A stretch of 64,000 bases of DNA from JANNNF01 sp963772935 (GCA_963772935.1 CAVYZK010000008.1:372001-436000), one strand, 5' to 3'. Positions 1 to 8,908 are shown, numbered from the stretch's first letter. A program made the numbers and translations. The notes: a model not told the origin generated them from the letters alone.

Positions 1-1
1 T

Positions 2-79
2 GTGCTGACAGGCCCGATGCCTGATTTCCTTGAACCGATGTCCGAGGAAGAACTGCTGGACTGGGAAGGCCGGGATTGA
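2..79 (+). CDS. Antitoxin C-terminus (Phd/YefM-like), partial
   Basis: Only the last 25 codons are inside the window; the 5' end is cut off. The reading frame ends in an acidic tail (SEEELLDWEGRD) and a TGA at 77-79. That tail resembles the C-termini of Phd/YefM-type antitoxins, which wrap around the partner toxin. The stop codon overlaps the TTG start of the PIN-domain toxin gene, the usual translationally coupled antitoxin-toxin order. The family call rests on the short tail and the neighbour, because the DNA-binding N-terminus is missing. Confidence 0.6.
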   Translation: MLTGPMPDFLEPMSEEELLDWEGRD

Positions 80-462
80 CCGATGTTCTGATCGACACCC
101 ACGTCTGGGCGTGGACGCTGAATGATGACGAAAGGCTTTCAAGACCTGCAGTTGTGGCAATGGAACAAGCCGACGTGATCTGGATCAGTCCGGTCACGGT
201 CTATGAGATCAGTCAGAGGGTGCATTTGGGCAAATGGCCTGACATGTACCGCTGGCTGGATCAGATGGATATGCTGATTGAGGCACAGGGCAGCAGGGTA
301 GCCCCCTTCACCCCCGGCATTGTCTTGCAGGCAGGCACCCTCGACTGGCCGCACCGCGACCCGTTTGACCGGATGATCGCGGCGACGGCGCGGGTGATGG
401 ATGTGACGCTGATCTCTGCCGATCCGGTGTTTGACGGGATGGGCCTGCGCCGGGTCTGGTAA
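76..462 (+). CDS. vapC: VapC-family PIN-domain toxin
   Basis: A 128-residue PIN-domain protein, expected to be a Mg-dependent ribonuclease held inactive by the upstream antitoxin. The conserved acidic residues are visible: D7 in VLIDTHVW, E44 in VTVYEIS, D95/D98 in HRDPFDR and D116 in LISADP, matching the PIN active site. The start is TTG at 76, overlapping the antitoxin stop. No in-frame ATG fits, and a later start would remove the first catalytic Asp. It lies immediately 3' to trpF and convergent with it, a place where trpB is commonly found in relatives. The RNA target cannot be told from the sequence. Confidence 0.85.
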   Translation: MTDVLIDTHVWAWTLNDDERLSRPAVVAMEQADVIWISPVTVYEISQRVHLGKWPDMYRWLDQMDMLIEAQGSRVAPFTPGIVLQAGTLDWPHRDPFDRMIAATARVMDVTLISADPVFDGMGLRRVW

Positions 463-1101
463 CTATCCTGCCGCCTGCACAAACGCGGCAATCAGGGCCG
501 CATCCTTGACCCCCGGTGCGGATTCCACGCCCGAGGACACATCCACCTGCCGCGCGCCGGTCAGCCGTGCGGCCTCGGCCACATTTGCGGGCGTCAGGCC
601 GCCGGCCAGCATCCACGGGCGCAGCCACTTGCGCCCTACCAGCAGCCGCCAGTCGAAGGTCAGGCCGTTGCCGCCGGGCAAATCCGCCCCTTTGGGCGGC
701 TTCGCGTCGATCAGGATCTGATCGGCAGCCAGCGAATACTCTTGCAACACGGCCAGATCGCCTTCCCCGGCCACACCCACCGCCTTCATCACCGGCAGGC
801 CATAGCGGGCGCGGACCTCTGCCACCCGGTCGGGCGTCTCGTGCCCGTGCAATTGCAGCATGTCCAGCGGCACCTGATCTATCAACGCGTCCAGAAAGGC
901 ATCCTCGGCATCTACCGTCAGCGCCACTTTCGCAAGGCCCACCGGGGCCTCCAGCGTCAGGGCGCGGGCCTGCGGAATGGTCAGGTGGCGGGGGCTTTTG
1001 GCAAAGAACACAAACCCCGCATAAGCCGCCCCAGCCCCGGCCACGGCAGCAACATCAGCCGCCGTCCGCAGGCCGCAGATTTTAACCCGGATATCGCCCA
1101 T
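463..1101 (-). CDS. trpF: Phosphoribosylanthranilate isomerase
   Basis: Converts N-(5-phosphoribosyl)anthranilate to CdRP in tryptophan synthesis. The 212-residue length is normal for a monofunctional TIM-barrel TrpF. The N-terminal KICGL (residues 7-11) carries the catalytic base Cys9, and D132 in LIDAKPPKG is the expected general acid. The C-terminal phosphate-binding segments LAGGL and VDVSSGVE are present. It starts 3 bp after the lapA stop and is the last gene of the rpsA-ihfB-lapA-trpF series. trpB, often next in Rhodobacteraceae, is not here; the vapC toxin gene converges from the other side. Confidence 0.96.
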   Translation of the reverse strand: MGDIRVKICGLRTAADVAAVAGAGAAYAGFVFFAKSPRHLTIPQARALTLEAPVGLAKVALTVDAEDAFLDALIDQVPLDMLQLHGHETPDRVAEVRARYGLPVMKAVGVAGEGDLAVLQEYSLAADQILIDAKPPKGADLPGGNGLTFDWRLLVGRKWLRPWMLAGGLTPANVAEAARLTGARQVDVSSGVESAPGVKDAALIAAFVQAAG

Positions 1102-1104
1102 GGC

Positions 1105-1458
1105 CTATTTCGGCCGGTCCAGCAGGGCCAGCACATCATCGCGTGGCGTCGCAGACAAATCGCGCAGCACGGCCAGTTCGCGTTCCAGCCGGGTCACTTC
1201 CCGCGTCTTTACCGATGCGGTGGAGCGGTGCTTCATCTCACGCACCCATTCCCAGACAAAGCCGATCAACAGGCCCGCCACCATGCCACCAAAGATCACC
1301 AGAAACATCGGCATCTGCATCTGCCAGCTAAACCCGGTAAGGGCGGCCAGATCGGGCGACAGGGCACGCACCGTCACCACATCGCGGTTGGCAAGCGCCA
1401 CGGTCAGCAGCGCCAGCCCCAAGGCCGCCAGAACAAGATATCGCAGATAGCGGATCAT
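1105..1458 (-). CDS. lapA: LapA/DUF1049 inner-membrane protein
   Basis: A 117-residue protein with two membrane segments (about residues 4-23 and 48-70) followed by a charged, probably coiled-coil cytoplasmic tail. This is the layout of the LapA (YciS, DUF1049) family, which in enterobacteria helps control lipopolysaccharide assembly with LapB. No lapB is in this window. Its position between ihfB and trpF is typical for Rhodobacteraceae. Its function here is inferred from the family only. Confidence 0.85.
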   Translation of the reverse strand: MIRYLRYLVLAALGLALLTVALANRDVVTVRALSPDLAALTGFSWQMQMPMFLVIFGGMVAGLLIGFVWEWVREMKHRSTASVKTREVTRLERELAVLRDLSATPRDDVLALLDRPK

Positions 1459-1527
1459 CGGTTTGCCACTCGGTTATAGGCTACAGCCAGCACTATCGGC
1501 CCGATGCAGCGGCGGTGCAAGACGCGA

Positions 1528-1809
1528 TCATTTGCCGTTCAGACGATCCCGCAAAAGTTTGCCGGTCTTGAAGAACGGCACCTTCTTGTCATCGACCGCC
1601 ACAGCCTCACCGGTGCGGGGGTTGCGCCCGACGCGGGCATCGCGCGCTTTCACGGAAAACGCGCCAAAACCGCGCAATTCCACGCGGTCGCCTTTGGCAA
1701 GCGCTTCGATGATTTCCTCGAAGACCGTGTTGACGATGCGTTCGACATGGCGCTGCGTCAGGTGCGGATTTTCATCTGCAATCTTCTGGATCAGTTCAGA
1801 CCGGATCAT
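1528..1809 (-). CDS. ihfB: Integration host factor beta subunit
   Basis: A 93-residue HU/IHF-fold DNA-bending protein. The N-terminal MIRSELIQKIADENPHLT, the central GFGAFSVK and the beta-arm RNPRTGE, with the intercalating proline, identify it. The beta rather than alpha subunit is supported by the N-terminus and by its place directly downstream of rpsA. IHF bends DNA for recombination, replication and sigma-54 promoters, which fits the sigma-54 regulator at 28.8 kb. A 187-bp gap holding a terminator-like hairpin separates it from rpsA, so it may have its own promoter. Confidence 0.96.
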   Translation of the reverse strand: MIRSELIQKIADENPHLTQRHVERIVNTVFEEIIEALAKGDRVELRGFGAFSVKARDARVGRNPRTGEAVAVDDKKVPFFKTGKLLRDRLNGK

Positions 1810-1947
1810 CCGTCAGTCCCCCCTGTGGTTCAGCCCGTTCAGATCAGGCATGCCACGTCTATGATTTTGTGAAGGGACTATAGGCAAAAAAACCGGTCTG
1901 ACAAACAAAAACCGGGACAGGGGCAGGACATAGGCCGCAAAGGCAAA

Positions 1948-1971
1948 GGGCCCCACCTTGCGGCGGGGCCC
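1948..1971 (-). terminator. Terminator-like hairpin after rpsA
   Basis: GGGCCCC and GGGGCCC form a 7-bp stem around a GC-rich loop, 25 bp beyond the rpsA stop on the minus strand. T-rich sequence (TTTGCCTTT) follows. It could end or attenuate rpsA transcription before ihfB. Confidence 0.6.
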
Positions 1972-1995
1972 AATATGCAACGGATACAGGAAAGA

Positions 1996-3678
1996 TCAGG
2001 TCCGGTCGCCTTTCAGCGCCGCACCAAGGATGTCGCCCAGCGACGCACCCGAATCGGACGAGCCATACTGCTCTACCGCTTCTTTCTCTTCCGCGATCTC
2101 GCGTGCCTTGATCGACAGACCCAGACGGCGGGTCTTGGGGTCGATGTTCGTCACGCGCACGTCGATCTTGTCACCCACCTGGAACCGCTCGGGGCGCTGG
2201 TCGGCGCGGTCGCGCGACAGGTCCGAACGGCGGATGAACGACTTGGCTGCGTTGTATTCAACTTCAACGCCGCCTTCTTCGATCGCCGTCACAACAACGG
2301 TGATGATCCCGCCACGCTTCACGCCGTCAACGGCGTCGGTGAAGGTGTCATCGCCCATGGCCTTGATCGAGAGGCTGATACGCTCTTTCTCAACATCCAC
2401 TTCGGTGACCGACGCATGGACGGTGTCGCCCTTGCGGTAGTTCTGGATCGCGTCTTCGCCGCGCTGGTCCCACGACAGGTCCGAAAGGTGGACCATACCG
2501 TCGATATCGTTGTCGAGGCCGACGAACAGACCGAATTCGGTGATGTTCTTGACTTCGCCTTCGATATTGGTGCCGACCGGGTGGGTTTCGGCAAACACTT
2601 CCCACGGGTTACGCTGGGTCTGCTTGAGGCCAAGGGAAACACGACGCTTGGCAGAGTCGATTTCCAGCACCATGACTTCGACTTCTTGCGAGGTCGAAAC
2701 GATCTTGCCGGGGTGAACGTTCTTCTTGGTCCAGGACATCTCGCTGACGTGAACCAGACCCTCAACACCGGCTTCCAGCTCCACAAAGGCGCCGTAGTCG
2801 GTGATGTTGGTGACACGGCCCTTGTGCACGGTGCCGATGGCATAGGCCTTCTCGACGGCATCCCACGGGTCGGACTGCAACTGCTTCATGCCGAGGCTGA
2901 TGCGGTGGGTTTCCTTGTTGATCTTGATGACCTGCACTTTGACAGTTTCACCAATGGCAAGGATTTCCGACGGGTGGTTGACGCGGCGCCATGCCATGTC
3001 GGTCACGTGCAGCAGGCCGTCAACGCCGCCCAGATCAACGAACGCACCGTATTCGGTGATGTTCTTGACCACGCCGTCAACAGTCTGGCCTTCGGTCAGG
3101 TTGCCGATGACTTCGGCACGCTGTTCCGCGCGCGATTCTTCAAGGATCGCACGACGCGAGACAACGATGTTGCCACGGCGACGGTCCATTTTCAGAATCT
3201 GGAACGGCTGCTTCATGCCCATCAGCGGGCCAGCGTCACGCACGGGGCGCACGTCGACCTGGCTACCCGGAAGGAACGCAACAGCGCCGCCCAGATCGAC
3301 CGTGAAGCCGCCCTTGACGCGGCCGAAGATCGCGCCATCGACGCGGGTCTCGGTGGCATAGGCTTTTTCCAGACGGTCCCAGGCTTCTTCGCGCTTGGCC
3401 TTGTCACGGCTGATCTGTGCTTCGCCGCGCGAGTTTTCAACGCGGTCCAGATAGACTTCAACCTCGTCGCCCACATTGATGTTCGGGGCTTCGCCGGGGT
3501 TGGCAAATTCTTTCAGGTCAACGCGGCCTTCCATCTTGTAGCCGACGTCGATGATGGCCTGGCCCGCTTCAATCGCGATGACCTTGCCTTTGACAACAGA
3601 ACCCTCTTCGGGCGTATCAATTTCGAAGCTTTCCTTCAGAAGGGCTTCGAATTCGTCCATGGATGCTTTAGCGCACAT
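1996..3678 (-). CDS. rpsA: 30S ribosomal protein S1
   Basis: Ribosomal protein S1, which helps mRNA bind the 30S subunit. About 560 residues with serial S1 RNA-binding domains, visible as repeats of the G-x-V and YGAFV-x-L pattern (VKNITEYGAFVDLGG, VTNITDYGAFVELE, VKNITEFGLFVGLD). I place the start at 3678 (MCAKASMDEFEALL) rather than the upstream ATG at 3699, because AAGGAAA lies about 9 nt before it and the N-terminus matches relatives. The gene normally follows cmk directly; here a nitroreductase and a SUKH-like gene lie between them. Confidence 0.97.
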   Translation of the reverse strand: MCAKASMDEFEALLKESFEIDTPEEGSVVKGKVIAIEAGQAIIDVGYKMEGRVDLKEFANPGEAPNINVGDEVEVYLDRVENSRGEAQISRDKAKREEAWDRLEKAYATETRVDGAIFGRVKGGFTVDLGGAVAFLPGSQVDVRPVRDAGPLMGMKQPFQILKMDRRRGNIVVSRRAILEESRAEQRAEVIGNLTEGQTVDGVVKNITEYGAFVDLGGVDGLLHVTDMAWRRVNHPSEILAIGETVKVQVIKINKETHRISLGMKQLQSDPWDAVEKAYAIGTVHKGRVTNITDYGAFVELEAGVEGLVHVSEMSWTKKNVHPGKIVSTSQEVEVMVLEIDSAKRRVSLGLKQTQRNPWEVFAETHPVGTNIEGEVKNITEFGLFVGLDNDIDGMVHLSDLSWDQRGEDAIQNYRKGDTVHASVTEVDVEKERISLSIKAMGDDTFTDAVDGVKRGGIITVVVTAIEEGGVEVEYNAAKSFIRRSDLSRDRADQRPERFQVGDKIDVRVTNIDPKTRRLGLSIKAREIAEEKEAVEQYGSSDSGASLGDILGAALKGDRT

Positions 3679-3834
3679 ATAGATCAGTTTCCTTTTCATG
3701 GTTTTCTGGCCTTGCGGTTGGCTCCGCCGGTCTTTGATGGCCCATACGCAAAAGCGCCCGCCCGGAAAACCGGGGCAGACGAGTCGTGTCAGGATGCGGG
3801 GGCTATAGCGGGAATGGGGGGATGGGGCAAGGAA

Positions 3835-4560
3835 TTAGGTGCGCGCCGGCCAGACCTCGCGCAGCCTCGCCAGCATCCGTCCTAGACGACCACGCCAGCC
3901 GAAACGCGCCCGGTACGCGCGCTCGGCGATGTCCTCCCATCCGCCCGTATCGCCCGGAAGTTCGCTGTGTCCCGGCAAAGGGTCGCCTTTCTCATCATGG
4001 ATGCGCAAAAGCCGGGGAATTTCTGCAAGCAGGAAATCCGCAAGATCAGGCCAGCGGGGACCGATTTCGCCGTTGTCACGATGGACCAGAACGACCTCAT
4101 CCCCTTCGGTCAGGAACAGCTTCCCCTGCGAACGGCATGGGCCATTCATGCTTCCGATAGCGAACCAAGTCTTTGGTATTCCCGGCGGATGCCCAAACTG
4201 TGCAAGCGACAACGAGTGAGGCATACCTGCCCCGTGATCAATCCGGCCTTGCTGCCCGCAGATTGAAAGATTGTGGACGAGAAGTCCGTTCGTCACCGAC
4301 AGGAAGGCACGCATCGGCTGAGGCATCTTCGCCCCGGTCTGCTCTGGAACCGGGTAGGGCAATTGGCTTTCCAGCGTATCGATTTCAGTTTCGGAAAGAC
4401 CGTTGAACACCGTCGCAGAGTACCAGTACTGATCCTTTTCCGGCCTATGCCCTGCCCTGAAGGCGTTGAATGCGCCTTCGACTGCGCCGCGCGGAGCCAG
4501 CACCCGCCAGATTTCCGCGACGGCTGTTTGCGCCGCTTCCACAACCGTAACGCTGATCAT
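3835..4560 (-). CDS. SMI1/KNR4 (SUKH)-like protein
   Basis: A 241-residue soluble protein. The central part has the SUKH-like pattern of a short helix, a PYPVPEQ turn, FLSVTNGLLV, and later a hydrophobic strand followed by PDLADFLLAEI. SUKH proteins are common immunity proteins against contact-dependent or polymorphic toxins, but many are housekeeping and no toxin gene is adjacent. The chosen ATG (MISVTVVEAAQ) has GGGA about 8 nt upstream; an ATG at 4581 would add seven residues. It lies between rpsA and a nitroreductase gene, inside a normally conserved cmk-rpsA junction. The family call is tentative. Confidence 0.5.
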   Translation of the reverse strand: MISVTVVEAAQTAVAEIWRVLAPRGAVEGAFNAFRAGHRPEKDQYWYSATVFNGLSETEIDTLESQLPYPVPEQTGAKMPQPMRAFLSVTNGLLVHNLSICGQQGRIDHGAGMPHSLSLAQFGHPPGIPKTWFAIGSMNGPCRSQGKLFLTEGDEVVLVHRDNGEIGPRWPDLADFLLAEIPRLLRIHDEKGDPLPGHSELPGDTGGWEDIAERAYRARFGWRGRLGRMLARLREVWPART

Positions 4561-4722
4561 CGACGTTTCCCACACCATCAACGATTTATGCGCAGGTCAA
4601 ATAGTTGTTGCAAGACTTCGTGCAACGACCACATCGTCGCTTTCCGTTGCGCTCATGTCGATCACCACGGCATCTGCGGACGCGCGCAATGGCGCATCCG
4701 CCTCTCCCCAGATCGCAACCGA

Positions 4723-5355
4723 TCAGGCGACCAGCGTCACCAGATCTTCCATCGGGCGGCGGACTTTCTTTTGGCCGTTCAGCCAGTCGCCACCCGCGTC
4801 GCGGTAGCCAAGCGGCAGGATCGTCACCGACCGCAGCCCCCGCGCCCGCAGGCCCAGAATTTCATCGACCTGTGCCGGATCGAAGCCTTCCATCGGGGTG
4901 CTGTCCACGCCTTCAAACGCCGCTGCCGTGACAGCAATGCCAAAGGCGATATAGGCCTGACGCGCCGCGTGCTGATAGTTTTCTTCTTCGGACCGGGCCA
5001 GATAGGTGCCCTTCAACCGGTCGAAATAGGCGGTCTGCGCCTCGGGCGCAAAGCCACGGTCGGCCTCAAGCTGGCCCACCACAGCGTCAATCCGCTCGGC
5101 AGTGTAGTTATCCCAGGCCGCGAAGATCAGGATGTGCGAGCCATCGGTCAGTTGCGCCTGATCATAGGCCGCGCCGCGGAGTTTGGCCTTCACCTCCGGG
5201 TTGGTCACGACGATAATCTCGAAAGGCTGCAACCCGCTGGAGGTTGGGGCAAGGCGCGCGGCCTCCAGAATACGGTCCACGGCGGCTTGCGGCACAGCTT
5301 TGGAGCCGTCCATCTTTTTGGTCGCATAACGCCAGTTCAGTTTTTCATGCAGCAT
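4723..5355 (-). CDS. NAD(P)H-dependent nitroreductase family protein
   Basis: A 210-residue flavoprotein of the nitroreductase family (NfsB-like), expected to bind FMN and reduce nitro compounds or quinones with NAD(P)H. Family signatures include the N-terminal RYATKKMD, RLAPTSSGLQPFEI in the FMN pocket, and the C-terminal LPLGYRDAGGDWL with a basic tail. I start at 5355 (MLHEKLNW), where similarity to the family begins. The open frame continues about 50 codons upstream, but only through the 30-bp tandem repeat, so that part is not likely protein. It sits between cmk and rpsA, possibly as a later insertion with the SUKH-like gene. Confidence 0.85.
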   Translation of the reverse strand: MLHEKLNWRYATKKMDGSKAVPQAAVDRILEAARLAPTSSGLQPFEIIVVTNPEVKAKLRGAAYDQAQLTDGSHILIFAAWDNYTAERIDAVVGQLEADRGFAPEAQTAYFDRLKGTYLARSEEENYQHAARQAYIAFGIAVTAAAFEGVDSTPMEGFDPAQVDEILGLRARGLRSVTILPLGYRDAGGDWLNGQKKVRRPMEDLVTLVA

Positions 5356-5462
5356 GATCAAGGCCTTTGGGTTGCGGAGGCGCCCGTCACGCCGGCACGC
5401 CTCCTGTTGCCCGCTCAATCTAGGAACCCGCCGCAGCGCAGCAAAGGCCACCTGCGCACAGT

Positions 5463-5570
5463 CACTGTTCACAATGGCCCAAAGGCCATGGGCACTGTTC
5501 ACAATGGCCGAGAGGCCATGGGCACCGTCCAGAATGGCCCAAAGGCCATGGGCACTGTTCAGACCGGCCC
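5463..5570. repeat. 30-bp tandem repeat, 3.6 copies, each with a hairpin
   Basis: Units start at 5463, 5493, 5523 and a partial one at 5553. Each complete unit contains ATGGCC and GGCCAT around a 4-base loop (CAAA, GAGA, CAAA). The loop varies while the stem is kept. The partial fourth copy reaches into the cmk stop codon at 5559. It may be a transcription-terminator or mRNA-stability array at the cmk 3' end. Confidence 0.85.
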
Positions 5571-6155
5571 AGTCCCAACTCGCGCCGCGACCACCGCCAC
5601 CGCCTGCGCCACCGCCTCATCAATGCTCATCGCACTGGTATCAATCACCACCGCATCCGCAGCCGCAACCAGCGGTGCATCGGCCCGGCCCATGTCGCGC
5701 GCATCACGCTCCACCACTTCGGCCAGTACCTGTGCTTCCACGCCGCCACATTCCAGCCAGCGCCGGTGTGCGCGCACCTGCGCCGTGGCGGTCACATACA
5801 GCTTCACCTCGGCCTCAGGGCAGATCACGGTGCCAATATCGCGCCCGTCCAGCACCGCCCCCCCGTTCGCCCGCGCAAAGCGGCGCTGAAATTCCACCAG
5901 TGCCGCCCGCACCTCCGGGATCACCGCCACCACACTCGCCGCCTGCCCCGCCGCGAGCGTACGCAGATCGCCCCGCGCCAGATCATCCGCCGAAAGCCCC
6001 AAAGCCGCCGCGACCGGATCGCCGCCCTTGGCCCCCACAGCCCGGTACAACAACCCGGTGTCCAGATGCGCAAAACCAAACCGCGCCGCCACCGCCCGGC
6101 TGATCGTGCCCTTGCCCGCCGCCGCAGGCCCGTCGATGGCAACTGTAAAGATCAT
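5559..6155 (-). CDS. cmk: (d)CMP kinase
   Basis: Cytidylate kinase, phosphorylating CMP and dCMP with ATP. The 198-residue P-loop protein begins IDGPAAAGKGT (Walker A, residues 8-18). LDTGLLYRAVG and LDGRDIGTVICPEA form the nucleotide-binding core. Its length is slightly short for the family but complete. It follows aroA, as in most proteobacteria. The 3' end overlaps the last partial unit of the 30-bp tandem repeat, so the C-terminal codons (TGPV) come from repeat sequence. Confidence 0.95.
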   Translation of the reverse strand: MIFTVAIDGPAAAGKGTISRAVAARFGFAHLDTGLLYRAVGAKGGDPVAAALGLSADDLARGDLRTLAAGQAASVVAVIPEVRAALVEFQRRFARANGGAVLDGRDIGTVICPEAEVKLYVTATAQVRAHRRWLECGGVEAQVLAEVVERDARDMGRADAPLVAAADAVVIDTSAMSIDEAVAQAVAVVAARVGTGPV

Positions 6156-6321
6156 GCAGCCCTCAAGGATTTGCTCTTTTCCAAATACTCATATTGCAAC
6201 CGCAACCACACAAGCCCCATCCGCAGACCGCATCCCACAATCCCCCCGAAGACACCGACCAAAGGCCGCCCCTGCCGCTTTGCGGCAGAAGGCCCTCCAT
6301 CGTCGCCGCGCGGCAGCAGGA

Positions 6322-7669
6322 CTACCCCCGCCGGATCGCCGCCCCCAACCCGTTCATCAGCCCTTCGAAAATCGGGAAGGACGTCACAATCGGCGAGCCA
6401 TCATCGACCGACACCGCCGCCTTTGCCGCCATCCCGGCCACAAGGAAGCTCATCGCGATCCGGTGGTCCAGATGCGTGGCACAGACGCCGCCCCCGGGCA
6501 TCCCCCCCGGACCCATGCCATGCACGATCAGGGTGTCCTGATCTTCCTCGACCCGCACCCCGCACGCCTCCAAGCCCGCGCGCCATCGCGTCGATGCGGT
6601 CGCTCTCCTTGACCCGCAATTCCTTGACCCCCCGCATCACGGTGCGCCCATGGGCAAAGGACGCCACCACCGACAGGATCGGGTATTCGTCGATCATGCT
6701 CGGCGCGCGCTCAGGCGGCACCTCGATGCCCTGCATGTTGTCCGAAAACCGGACCCGCAGATCGGCCACGGGTTCACCGCCCTCAGTGCGCGGGTTCTGG
6801 AATTCAATATCCGCCCCCATTTCCACCAATGTCAGATAAAGACCATTCCGGGTCAGGTTCTGGCTGACTCCGGGCACCAGAATGTCCGATCCGTCCACAA
6901 TCAGCGCGGCGCAAACCGGGAAGGCAGCCGAGGACGGGTCACGCGGCACGGCCACCGTTTGGGGGCGCAACTCGGGCTGGCCGGTCAGGGTGATCACATT
7001 CCCTTCGGCGGTCTTCTCGACATGCAGTTCCGCCCCAAACCCCAGCAACATCCGTTCAGAATGGTCGCGCGTCGGTTCGCGTTCGATCACCACCGTCTGC
7101 CCCGGCGCGTTCAGACCGGCCAGAAGGATCGCCGATTTCACCTGCGCCGATGCCACCGGCAGCGCATAGCGCACCGGCACCGGGTTGGCCGCGCCCACCA
7201 CCGTCATCGGCAAGCGCCCCCCCTTGCGGCCGTAAGCCTGCGTTCCGAACAGGCTCAACGGGTCCGTCACCCGGCCCATCGGGCGTTTGCGCAAAGACGC
7301 GTCGCCGGTAAAGGTCGCGGTCATCGGCGTGGTCGCCATGCACCCCATGATCAGCCGCACGCCCGTGCCCGAATTGCCGCAGTCGATCACATCGGCAGGC
7401 TCGGCAAAGCCGCCCACCCCCACACCCTGAACCGACCAAGCCCCGGCCCCGTGTTGCGTCACGGTCGCCCCAAACGCCTGCATCGCACGGGCGGTGTCCA
7501 GCACGTCCTGCCCCTCCAGCAGCCCTGTGATTTTCGTCTCGCCCACCGCCATCGCGCCAAAGATCAGGGCGCGGTGGCTGATGGATTTATCTCCCGGCAC
7601 AGACGCAGTGCCCCGCAAAGGCCCGGATTTGGCAGAAGTCATAGGCTGGGCTTGGGCGTGGGCTGACAT
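6322..7669 (-). CDS. aroA: 3-phosphoshikimate 1-carboxyvinyltransferase (frameshifted)
   Basis: EPSP synthase of the shikimate pathway. The N-terminus has GDKSISHRALIFGA and, further on, NSGTGVRL, both substrate-binding motifs. The C-terminal half of the family (LRVKESDRI) follows. At 6570-6571 one extra C (a G on the coding strand) shifts the frame just after RIDAMARGL. The expected continuation EACGVRVEED runs intact in the next frame to a TAG at 6322. With that base removed the protein would be 448 residues, the normal size. As written, about 60 C-terminal residues are replaced. The gene is expected to be essential, so an assembly error is more likely than loss. GGAGAAACTG precedes the ATG. 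Confidence 0.93.
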
Positions 7670-7768
7670 CAGTTTCTCCTCGGGCTTGATCGCCCGCGTG
7701 ATAGCGCACCTGCGTCAACGGGTCCATGGGGGGTTGAAGGGGGCTTACACGGCTGCCTATGCTGCAGC

Positions 7769-8734
7769 ATGGCAAACAAGTACTACAGCGGCCGCGTCAC
7801 CGACCACTTTGATGGCACAGCATTTTTCAATCCGGATGGCATCGCGCCGGGCGGGTTCCGCGATCTGATGAAGTGGCAATTTGGCGGCGGGCGGGCAAGG
7901 TGGCCCAAATCAGTGCCGCTGGCAACCTTGGCCAAACCCGCGCCCCGCGTCGATGACCTGACCATCACCATGGTCGGCCATGCCACACTGTTGATCCAGA
8001 CAGCGGGGATGAACCTGCTGACCGATCCGGTCTGGTCGGACCGCGCGTCCCCTGTGCAATGGTTCGGGCCAAAGCGCGTCACCCCACCGGGTATCGCCTT
8101 CGCCGACCTGCCGCCGATTGATGCCGTGCTGCTCAGCCACAATCACTATGACCATCTGGACCTTGCCACCCTCGCCCGGTTGAAAGCACATGACCCGCTG
8201 GTGATCACCCCGCTAGGCAATGACACTTTGCTGGCGGGCACCGGCTTGCGTGTGGTGACCGGGGATTGGGGCGATACACGGGCTGTCGGGCCGCTGACCG
8301 TCACGTTCGAGCCCTGCCACCACTGGTCGGCCCGGGCAGCAGGCGACCGTTGCCATGCGCTGTGGGCCGCGTTCGTGATTGCGGGGCCAGCGGGGCGCAT
8401 CTTGCACATCGGCGATACCGGCTTTGACAAAGGCCGCCCCTACCGCACCCTTGCCGCACGCCACGGCCAGATCCGGGCCGCTATCCTGCCGGTTGGCGCC
8501 TACGAGCCGCGCTGGTTCATGCAGGGCCAGCACCAGAACCCGGAGGAGGCGGTGGAGGGCTTCCTACTGTCAGGCGCGGCCCATGCGGTGGGGCATCACT
8601 GGGGCACGTTCCAGTTGACCGATGAGGCATGGGATGCCCCGTTGCACGCCCTTGATGCCGCTTTGCGGGCGAAGGGCGTGGCCTCGGAGCGTTTCCGCGC
8701 CTTGGCCCCGGGTCAAGTCTGGATGGCCCCCTGA
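7769..8734 (+). CDS. MBL-fold metal-dependent hydrolase (NAPE-PLD/UlaG-like)
   Basis: A 321-residue metallo-beta-lactamase-fold hydrolase. The metal-binding motif SHNHYDHLD is near residues 123-131, with later His/Asp ligands in HIGDTGFD and GHHWGTF. The LLTDPVWSDRASP stretch and overall plan resemble the N-acyl-phosphatidylethanolamine phospholipase D-like branch, which is often annotated only as MBL-fold hydrolase. There is no signal peptide, so it is probably cytoplasmic. It is divergent from aroA with about 100 bp between them. The substrate cannot be assigned. Confidence 0.85.
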   Translation: MANKYYSGRVTDHFDGTAFFNPDGIAPGGFRDLMKWQFGGGRARWPKSVPLATLAKPAPRVDDLTITMVGHATLLIQTAGMNLLTDPVWSDRASPVQWFGPKRVTPPGIAFADLPPIDAVLLSHNHYDHLDLATLARLKAHDPLVITPLGNDTLLAGTGLRVVTGDWGDTRAVGPLTVTFEPCHHWSARAAGDRCHALWAAFVIAGPAGRILHIGDTGFDKGRPYRTLAARHGQIRAAILPVGAYEPRWFMQGQHQNPEEAVEGFLLSGAAHAVGHHWGTFQLTDEAWDAPLHALDAALRAKGVASERFRALAPGQVWMAP

Positions 8735-8784
8735 TATCTGCTCTGCAAAGCTTGGGTGCGAAGGTGCCGATCAAAGATCTTGTC

Positions 8785-8804
8785 GTCCCGGCGCAGGCCG
8801 GGAC
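8785..8804. terminator. GC-rich hairpin between convergent genes
   Basis: GTCCCGGC and GCCGGGAC form a perfect 8-bp stem with a 4-base loop, between the convergent MBL hydrolase and trmB genes. There is no long T-run. Similar short hairpins are frequent in alphaproteobacterial intergenic regions. Confidence 0.45.
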
Positions 8805-8908
8805 CCCGAAGATCGCAAGCTGACCGTCGAGGCCCCGGCTTGCACGCGGGCGATTGTCCGAAGGACAATCCCGACAGCACGACACGGACGACTGACCCGA
8901 AGGCCCGG

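Noticed and set aside
1975..3885. Long plus-strand open frame opposite rpsA, and similar long antisense frames opposite maeB, glpD, glpV and others
   Set aside because: These are mirror frames created by GC-rich codon use in well-identified genes; the proteins have no domains.
4723..5502. N-terminal 49-residue extension of the nitroreductase
   Set aside because: It is translated through the 30-bp tandem repeat and flanking DNA; family similarity starts at the ATG at 5355.
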